Source of the DNA: an uncultured Rickettsiales bacterium
GTDB lineage: Bacteria > Pseudomonadota > Alphaproteobacteria > Rickettsiales > Deianiraeaceae
DNA length: 7,982 nt
NCBI GenBank assembly: GCA_946544555.1
Contig: CAMNMI010000041.1
Span: 1 to 7,982 of the forward strand
Direction: 5' to 3'
Within the stretch, counting starts at the first letter, position 1, and each line of letters opens with the position of its first letter. The notes under the pieces were generated by a model. It was not told where the DNA came from and ran no database searches. It was given only the letters and a program-made list of their open reading frames with translations. Both the position numbers and the translations under genes were made by a program. Below, piece after piece: positions 4,997 to 7,982 of the stretch.

Positions 4997-6403
4997 TTAT
5001 TGCCGTTTTAGCTCCTCAATGATTGTCTCAAAATGCATACCATGTGAGGCCTTCAACAGCACAACATCGCCATTTTTTACCAAATTTCTAACATCTGAAA
5101 GCGCATGTTTTGTCTCATCAAAATGATATTTTTCAACACCCTGCAACTCATCAAACAAGACCTTCATCTCCTTTCCGATTGTAATCACAACATCAATTTT
5201 GCTTTCTAAAATATAGGGCACAATGGACTTATGATACTCCTCTGACCGCTCGCCAAGCTCCAACATATCACCCAGAATTGCAACCGACCGCGCGTGATTT
5301 TTTTCTGCAAAAGTGCCAAGCGCAACCACCGCATCACGCAACGCGACAGGGCTTGAATTGTAGGCATCATTGATGATTTTGATGCTTTTTCCACCGCAAT
5401 TTATGTCCTCCAAATTGCCGCGTCCTTCAACAATTTGGATTTGTTTTACGGCCTCCGCAACCCGCTCCAAATCAAGATTTAAAATCTTCGCCACAGCAAA
5501 AACGAACAGCGTATTGAATGCATTGTGATAACTCATGCCATTGACAGTGCAGTCAACATTATGGTAGGTAGCATGATTGCATATAGAAACTTTGTATTTT
5601 GTTTTGTAATCTGCCATGAATTCATAACCATCAATAAATACATCAGATTTTTTTGTTCCGACAGATAAAATATTTTTCACTCCATTCTCCTCCGCAATGC
5701 TTTTTAAGAGCCCGAAACTGTCATTATCTTCATTCAAAATTGCATAAGAATTTTGCGACATTCCCTGAAAAATTTCGGCCTTCGCGCGCGCAACTGTGTC
5801 AAGATTTTTCATAAATTCCATGTGCACTGGCACGATGTTTGTGATGATTGCGATGTCTGGTTTAGCAATTTTTGTGAGATGTGCGATCTCGCCGGGATGG
5901 TTCATTCCCATTTCAAGAACGAGCATTTCAGTGTCTATTGGAGTGTTTGCAATTGTCAACGGCAGCCCAATGTGATTGTTGTAATTCCCACTTGTTGATG
6001 CCGTTTTGTAGAATTGCGACAGGACAAATCTGATGTTCTCACGTGTGCTTGTTTTGCCAACATTTCCAGTGATCGCAATGACTTTTGCGCGCAGGCGATT
6101 TCTTTGAAAAATTGCCAATTTTGTCAGCGCATCAATAGAATTTTTCACCACAACAAAGCTTGCATTAATGGCTTCGTAGTCCTCTGGTAAGCGCTCGCAG
6201 ACAACGCAAACCGCGCCATTTTCAACCGCACTTTTGATGTATTTGTGCCCGTCATTGTTAGGACCTTTTATGGCAAAGAACATTCCTCCGTTTGTCAAAA
6301 TCCTACTATCAATAGTAATACTATTAATAGTAATACTATTTGTAGAAATATGAAGCTCATCATCCTTGAAGGCGTTTATAATATCATCTTTTGAGTATAG
6401 CAT
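4997..6403 (-). CDS. murF: UDP-N-acetylmuramoyl-tripeptide--D-alanyl-D-alanine ligase
   Basis: MurF adds D-Ala-D-Ala to UDP-MurNAc-tripeptide with ATP, the last cytoplasmic ligase step in peptidoglycan precursor synthesis. The 468 residues show all three Mur-ligase domains. The N-terminal domain has the uridine-binding I-D-S-R (31-34) and F-F-A-I-K-G. The central domain has the P-loop I-T-G-N-V-G-K-T-S (111-119), N-N-H-I-G-L-P-L-T, E-M-G-M-N-H-P-G-E-I, H-M-E-F, and A-K-A-E-I-F, whose Lys208 matches the carbamylated lysine. The C-terminal domain has N-D-A-Y-N-S-S-P (345-352) and L-G-D-M-L-E-L-G-E-R-S-E-E-Y-H (377-391). It is full length and looks functional. An N-S-I-T-I-N-S-I-T-I insert at residues 22-31 comes from the palindromic repeat and sits immediately before the I-D-S-R strand. 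ATG 6403 is the only sensible start; no Shine-Dalgarno sequence is visible. Presence of murF indicates the organism makes peptidoglycan. Confidence 0.95.
   Translation of the reverse strand: MLYSKDDIINAFKDDELHISTNSITINSITIDSRILTNGGMFFAIKGPNNDGHKYIKSAVENGAVCVVCERLPEDYEAINASFVVVKNSIDALTKLAIFQRNRLRAKVIAITGNVGKTSTRENIRFVLSQFYKTASTSGNYNNHIGLPLTIANTPIDTEMLVLEMGMNHPGEIAHLTKIAKPDIAIITNIVPVHMEFMKNLDTVARAKAEIFQGMSQNSYAILNEDNDSFGLLKSIAEENGVKNILSVGTKKSDVFIDGYEFMADYKTKYKVSICNHATYHNVDCTVNGMSYHNAFNTLFVFAVAKILNLDLERVAEAVKQIQIVEGRGNLEDINCGGKSIKIINDAYNSSPVALRDAVVALGTFAEKNHARSVAILGDMLELGERSEEYHKSIVPYILESKIDVVITIGKEMKVLFDELQGVEKYHFDETKHALSDVRNLVKNGDVVLLKASHGMHFETIIEELKRQ
6303..6347. repeat. Tandem 15-bp palindromic repeat in murF
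   Basis: Two perfect head-to-tail units AATAGTAATACTATT (6311-6325 and 6326-6340), with a partial unit TACTATC before them and TGTAGAA after. The junction ACTATTAATAGT is itself a palindrome. In murF the two units are codons 22-31, N-S-I-T-I twice. Confidence 0.9.
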
Positions 6404-6432
6404 CAGTAGAGATAAAATACTGTGCTATTAAT

Positions 6433-6438
6433 TGTCAA
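6433..6438 (-). promoter_or_regulatory. Possible -35 box of the murF promoter
   Basis: TTGACA on the minus strand, 30 nt before ATG 6403. No convincing -10 box lies at the right distance: TATTTT comes after 13 bases and TTATCT after 17. If used, the transcript would have almost no leader. Confidence 0.3.
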
Positions 6439-6501
6439 ATAAAAGTTGGAGGCAATAATATATTACTTTACCCAAAAAAGTTATTTTTATTCACTTTTTA
6501 C

Positions 6502-6530
6502 TTGACAATTACAATTATTTATTATATTAT
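6502..6530 (+). promoter_or_regulatory. Strong sigma-70-type promoter of the transposase gene
   Basis: A perfect TTGACA (6502-6507), the optimal 17-base spacer, and TATTAT (6525-6530, five of six matches). Transcription should start near 6537, only about 9 nt before ATG 6546, giving a nearly leaderless message. Confidence 0.7.
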
Positions 6531-6545
6531 TTTAATGTTAATTTT

Positions 6546-7469
6546 ATGAAATTATTAAAATTTGAAAACATTGTTGAATTGACGGATAAAATTAAAACTG
6601 AAAAGCAAGCAATAAATTATTTTGTCAAACTTCGCTGGGGAAATAAAGTTGAAGTAAAGTGTCCTTTTTGTGGCTACGATGCATATAACTTAAAAAATCA
6701 AAATACATGTTTCAAATGTAAAAAATGTTATAAAAAGTTTTCATATAAAACAGGAACAATTTTTGAAAATACAAAAATATCAATGAAAAAATGGTTTATA
6801 GCTATGTATTTACATGGTTCGCATAAAAAAGGAATATCAAGCCATCAGTTAGCTCGTGATTTATCGGTGACACAAAAAACGGCTTGGTTTATGTTAAATA
6901 GAATACGCGAGATAATGAAAAACAATACAGACAAATTTGATGGTATAACAGAAATTGACGAAGCATATATTGGAGGAAGCGAAGCAAACAAACATTCAAA
7001 CAAAAAAGGAAAAAATGACAAATTTTGTGTTGTTGGTATGATAAACCGCAACACGCGCCAAGCAAAAGCATATCATATTTCAAGCAATGAAAAAGAGAAT
7101 TTATTACCAAAAGTTTATTTGAATGTAAAAGACAAATCAACAATTATCACCGATAGTTATAGTGCATACGATGAACTAAATAAAACATATGACCACGAAT
7201 TTGTAAAACACTCAGCTGGAGAATATGTAAAAACAAATAGTAAAAAAGCATACAAAATACACACAAATGACATAGAAGGGTTTTGGTCGCATATGAAAAG
7301 AGGAATTTATGGAATATATCACTTTTGCTCCGAAAAACACTCACAAAGATATATCAATGAATTTACATATAGATGGAACACAAAAGGTTATACGGAAGCG
7401 TCAAGGTTTAATGCTTTATTATTAAATTCAGTGAATAAAAGATTAAAATATGTGTGTTTGATTGGTTAA
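6546..7469 (+). CDS. IS1595-family (ISXO2-like) transposase
   Basis: A 307-residue DDE transposase that cuts and joins the ends of its element. An N-terminal zinc ribbon has C39-x2-C42 and C58-x2-C61 (C-P-F-C and C-K-K-C). A helix-turn-helix-like stretch follows (S-S-H-Q-L-A-R-D-L-S-V-T-Q-K-T-A-W, about 98-114). The catalytic core has E-I-D-E-A-Y-I-G-G (Asp138), I-T-D-S-Y-S-A-Y (Asp203) and I-E-G-F-W-S-H-M-K-R-G-I-Y-G-I-Y-H (Glu244 as probable third acid), with the family's K-H...R-Y-I-N-E-F-T-Y-R-W-N signature downstream. Length and motif order are normal, so the gene looks intact and possibly active. Codons are markedly richer in A than in murF or tilS, consistent with recent acquisition. 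A consensus promoter precedes it. Three bases (TAT) separate its stop from the small ORF downstream. Confidence 0.93.
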   Translation: MKLLKFENIVELTDKIKTEKQAINYFVKLRWGNKVEVKCPFCGYDAYNLKNQNTCFKCKKCYKKFSYKTGTIFENTKISMKKWFIAMYLHGSHKKGISSHQLARDLSVTQKTAWFMLNRIREIMKNNTDKFDGITEIDEAYIGGSEANKHSNKKGKNDKFCVVGMINRNTRQAKAYHISSNEKENLLPKVYLNVKDKSTIITDSYSAYDELNKTYDHEFVKHSAGEYVKTNSKKAYKIHTNDIEGFWSHMKRGIYGIYHFCSEKHSQRYINEFTYRWNTKGYTEASRFNALLLNSVNKRLKYVCLIG

Positions 7470-7472
7470 TAT

Positions 7473-7616
7473 ATGGCAAGAAAAAAACAATTTTCATTTT
7501 TACAAGACAAAGAAAAAGCAAGTAAAATAACAATGAAACAAAGTGATTTTGATAAAATGCTGCTTGGTACCGTTGTAAAAAAGAAAAAAGATAAAAAAAG
7601 CAAAAATAAAACTTGA
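7473..7616 (+). CDS. Small basic protein downstream of the transposase
   Basis: A 47-codon ORF starts three bases after the transposase stop. The sequence begins M-A-R-K-K-Q-F-S-F-L and ends in a strongly basic Lys-rich tail (K-K-K-K-D-K-K-S-K-N-K-T). The middle is amphipathic (M-K-Q-S-D-F-D-K-M-L-L-G-T-V-V). I recall short Lys-tailed ORFs directly after ISXO2-like transposases in other genomes, but cannot confirm homology. The tight junction suggests co-translation with the transposase and a role as an accessory nucleic-acid-binding protein or regulator of transposition, which is inference. Low-complexity lysine codons in an AT-rich stretch could arise by chance, but the spacing and the proper ATG argue for a real gene. 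Confidence 0.55.
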   Translation: MARKKQFSFLQDKEKASKITMKQSDFDKMLLGTVVKKKKDKKSKNKT

Positions 7617-7648
7617 AAATAATTTTTTTATTAATAATTTTATTTTTA

Positions 7649-7673
7649 ATATAAACAAGAAAATGGTTTATAT
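7649..7673. repeat. Inverted repeat upstream of the ATPase gene
   Basis: ATATAAAC (7649-7656) and GTTTATAT (7666-7673) are perfect 8-base inverted arms around a 9-base loop, ending 25 bases before the candidate -10 box. The location suits an operator or a weak hairpin at the end of the transposase transcript. There is no T-run directly after it, so a rho-independent terminator is unlikely. Confidence 0.4.
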
Positions 7674-7697
7674 GCTTCCATTTTTAAGAAAAGATGT

Positions 7698-7703
7698 TAT
7701 AAT
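7698..7703 (+). promoter_or_regulatory. Candidate -10 box of the ATPase gene
   Basis: A perfect TATAAT ends 14 nt before ATG 7718, predicting a message with a leader of about 8 nt. The -35 region (CTTCCA at 7675-7680, 17 bases upstream) is weak, so activity may depend on a regulator or be low. Confidence 0.4.
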
Positions 7704-7717
7704 TGGTTGTTTTATTT

Positions 7718-7982
7718 ATGATTAAGAGGTTTAAAGTAAGTAATTTTAAATCAATTATAGATATTGATTTAAATTTTGATTATGGTGAGCGGGGCCCAAA
7801 CAAAAGCCAAATACCAGAAAATACTATTTTATATCATCAACAAAGAGCAAATAATAAATTAAATAGAATTATACCAATAGCATCTTTTTTTGGTGCAAAT
7901 GCAAGTGGAAAAACAAATATCGTTGATGCTATATTTGAATTTAAGAAATTGATAACAAAAAACCTTGAATATTGCCAATATA
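7718..7982 (+). CDS. AAA15/OLD-like ATPase, N-terminal fragment (continues beyond window)
   Basis: The first 88 codons of a gene cut by the window edge. It opens M-I-K-R-F-K-V-S-N-F-K-S-I-I-D-I, the N-terminal strand typical of SMC/RecF/OLD-type ATPases. At residues 59-67 it has a clear Walker A, G-A-N-A-S-G-K-T-N, followed by I-V-D-A-I-F-E-F. The spelling F-F-G-A-N-A-S-G-K-T-N is characteristic of the AAA15 group (COG1106). Members of that group are often found in anti-phage or abortive-infection operons, paired with a RloB-like or Toprim-type effector (for example PARIS AriA). Nothing after the Walker A is visible, so signature, Walker B, any nuclease domain and partner gene are unknown and assignment to a named system is not possible. 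AT-rich codon use and an adjacent IS agree with an acquired gene. No Shine-Dalgarno sequence is seen; ATG 7718 is the natural start. Confidence 0.8.
   Translation, partial: MIKRFKVSNFKSIIDIDLNFDYGERGPNKSQIPENTILYHQQRANNKLNRIIPIASFFGANASGKTNIVDAIFEFKKLITKNLEYCQY

Larger units (their letters stand above)
6546..7616 (+). mobile_element. IS1595/ISXO2-type insertion sequence, ends not resolved
   Basis: The transposase and its small downstream ORF mark an insertion sequence. I could not find convincing terminal inverted repeats or a target-site duplication between 6404 and 6545 or between 7617 and 7717, so the given limits are those of the coding region only. The element may have decayed ends or imperfect repeats hidden in the AT-rich flanks. 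Confidence 0.6.

Noticed and set aside
4903..6347. Repeats as a CRISPR array
   Set aside because: Units are 15 bp, directly tandem or isolated, without spacers, and lie inside translated genes.
6474..7628. A-run plus TTATTTT at 6474-6487 and its inverted match at 7616-7628 as IS terminal repeats
   Set aside because: The match is a low-complexity A/T stretch needing an extra base, and no target duplication flanks it.

Overview
The window reads like a piece of an AT-rich, host-associated alphaproteobacterial chromosome, most plausibly a Rickettsiales-type lineage. This is inferred from low GC, almost no Shine-Dalgarno sequences, a prepilin-like protein with a D-D-G-x-P-x-T-G motif, compact gene pairs and short repeats inserted in frame inside housekeeping genes. 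No gene here fixes the species.

Layout. (1) 1-972, minus strand: a type IV pilin/pseudopilin-like gene running off the left edge. It has a good promoter (1028-1001), and a (CT)10/(GA)10 dinucleotide tract (907-926) lies between the only upstream ATG (972) and the pilin reading frame. At ten copies the ATG frame ends in TAG right after the tract. Eleven or eight copies would fuse it to the pilin, the arrangement of a phase-variable gene. (2) 1099-3868, plus strand: a shortened Na/Pi-cotransporter-family membrane protein, an unrecognised membrane-anchored protein, and an MFS transporter that starts one base after that protein's stop. The first two genes share a similar upstream motif. (3) 3872-6403, minus strand: murF, tilS (one base apart) and tRNA-Asp(GTC), which converges on the MFS gene. 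murF (peptidoglycan precursor ligase) and tilS (tRNA-Ile lysidine synthetase) carry three insertions built from a 15-bp near-palindrome, AATAGTA(A/T)TACTATT, always read in the same Asn-Ser-x-Thr-Ile frame. (4) 6420-7982, plus strand: a visibly more A/T-rich segment with an IS1595/ISXO2-type transposase, a 47-residue basic companion ORF, and the first 88 codons of an AAA15/OLD-like ATPase of a kind often found in phage-defence operons.

The two most notable signals are the GA-tract switch on the pilin-like gene and the family of short palindromic repeats that has colonised murF and tilS without breaking frame. The right edge may be the start of a defence or accessory island, but only the first gene's N-terminus is visible.
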